Shown here piece by piece: positions 63,404-64,000 of a stretch of 64,000 bases of DNA. The DNA lies in contig BCWJ01000003.1 in NCBI GenBank assembly GCA_001592145.1, forward strand, positions 1-64,000, in the 5' to 3' direction. Each line of letters starts with the position of its first letter. Position 1 is the first letter of the stretch. Under the pieces are notes generated by a model. That model did not search any database and was not told where the DNA came from. It saw nothing but the letters and a program-made list of their open reading frames with translations. A program made the translations under genes and the position numbers. The stretch comes from Xylanimicrobium pachnodae JCM 13526 = NBRC 107786 (GTDB lineage: Bacteria > Actinomycetota > Actinomycetes > Actinomycetales > Cellulomonadaceae).

Positions 63404-64000
63404 CTACCCGCCGAGCGGCGGGTGGACGGTGGCGGGCGCCGCCACGAACTCCTGGACGGCCAGCACCGCGGCGCCGCGCGCCCACTCGGAGAAGTCGACG
63501 CCGTGCACGTCCAGCAGGGGCGGCGGGTCGGTCGGGCGGCGCACGCGCATGGCGTCGTCGAGGGCGGCACGGTTGAGCGTCGCGAGCGCGGCGCCCTCAC
63601 CCGAGAGCACCACGTGCTCGACGAGGGCGAAGTCCGCGACGGACGCGACCAGGTCGCCCAACACCGCCACGGCGTCGTCGACGACGCGGCGGCAGGCGGG
63701 GTCGCCGTGGTCGGCGAGCGTGAGCACGTCGTCGTAGGACAGGTCGCGGCCGTGGTCGGCTGACGCGCGGGCGCAGATCTCCGTGGTGGTCAGGAACGAG
63801 GCGACCGTGCGCACCGCCCCGTCGGCGGCCACGGACACGACGTGCTGCCCCAGGCCGTTGAGGTCGGCGGCCCGGCTGCGCAGGTTCCGGTTGTGCACCA
63901 CGAGCGCGAACCCGACGCCGGCGCCGATGGTGATCACCGCGAACCGGTCCAGCTCGCGCGCCGATCCGTACCAGTGCAGGTACCCGGCCAGCCCGGCGAC
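63404..64000 (-). CDS. ROK-family protein, 5' part beyond the window
   Basis: The frame is open to the right edge, so the start lies outside. The visible 198 residues contain the ROK segment FAVITIGAGVGFALVVHN (phosphate-2 loop) and the C-terminal half with VEHVVLSGEG. The zinc motif CxCGxxGC normally found after the GxGH stretch is missing; the sequence passes from GLGQHVVSV directly to VASFLTT. It is probably a regulator of the adjacent sugar locus or a sugar kinase; the N-terminus would decide. Confidence 0.75.
   Translation of the reverse strand, partial: VAGLAGYLHWYGSARELDRFAVITIGAGVGFALVVHNRNLRSRAADLNGLGQHVVSVAADGAVRTVASFLTTTEICARASADHGRDLSYDDVLTLADHGDPACRRVVDDAVAVLGDLVASVADFALVEHVVLSGEGAALATLNRAALDDAMRVRRPTDPPPLLDVHGVDFSEWARGAAVLAVQEFVAAPATVHPPLGG

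Overview
The window is very GC-rich, densely coded DNA from an actinobacterium. The gene order map-infA-rpmJ-rpsM-rpsK-rpoA-rplQ-truA-rplM-rpsI-glmM, a WhiB regulator, an F420-type oxidoreductase, CIRCE-controlled groES, frequent GTG starts, and many genes with a -10 hexamer directly before the start codon fit a plant-polysaccharide-degrading member of Micrococcales (Cellulomonas/Cellulosimicrobium/Promicromonospora-like). The genus is an inference from gene content, not proven. I see no rRNA, tRNA, CRISPR array, transposase, integrase or phage gene.

Layout. (1) 1-15.9 kb, core: two 60-bp direct repeats before map; the end of the ribosomal-protein/RNA polymerase alpha cluster; a ROK-fold protein divergent from truA; rplM-rpsI; glmM-def; a DedA protein; a phosphotransferase; coaA divergent from glmS-acpS. 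(2) 15.9-27.2 kb, pectin/uronate catabolism: on the minus strand two ABC permeases, a sugar-binding lipoprotein, kduD, kduI and a GH105 unsaturated-uronyl hydrolase; on the plus strand a LacI regulator fused to a DUF6807/PmoA-like domain, an altronate-dehydratase-family enzyme and a GH28 polygalacturonase. The two transcription units face away from each other across a region with two LacI-type palindromes, each just downstream of a promoter. (3) 27.2-45.3 kb, housekeeping and stress: LLM oxidoreductase, NAD(P)HX repair enzyme, two DHA2 efflux pumps (one with a TetR repressor and twin operators), glutathione peroxidase, RluA-type pseudouridine synthase, alr-tsaE-tsaB-rimI-sulfurtransferase, nitroreductase, tsaD, a LURP-one-related gene remnant, a YbdK ligase, a THUMP-like methyltransferase and CIRCE-groES. 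(4) 45.3-49.6 kb: whiB, a MerR-type regulator, guaB and a DEDDh exonuclease. (5) 49.6-64.0 kb, galactoside/mannoside utilisation: GH36 alpha-galactosidase and its ROK regulator face away from a family-5 binding-protein ABC importer (five genes) followed by GH42 beta-galactosidase and GH2 beta-mannosidase; a ROK protein runs off the right edge.

How the genes work together. Region 2 encodes release of galacturonate oligomers (GH28), import, cleavage of unsaturated ends (GH105), and conversion of the released uronate by KduI/KduD; the dehydratase serves saturated uronate. No ATPase for that importer is in the window, so it probably uses a shared one. In region 5 the enzymes match galactomannan or galactosyl-mannooligosaccharide breakdown. 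TsaE, TsaB and TsaD together with RimI give the t6A-modification and ribosomal acetylation set.

Window-wide patterns: fifteen genes carry an NANNNT hexamer 6-7 nt before the start codon (leaderless mRNAs), and short tandem repeats sit across or close to several stop codons. No clearly unprecedented multi-gene system was found; the LacI-DUF6807 fusion and the stop-codon repeats are the least conventional observations.
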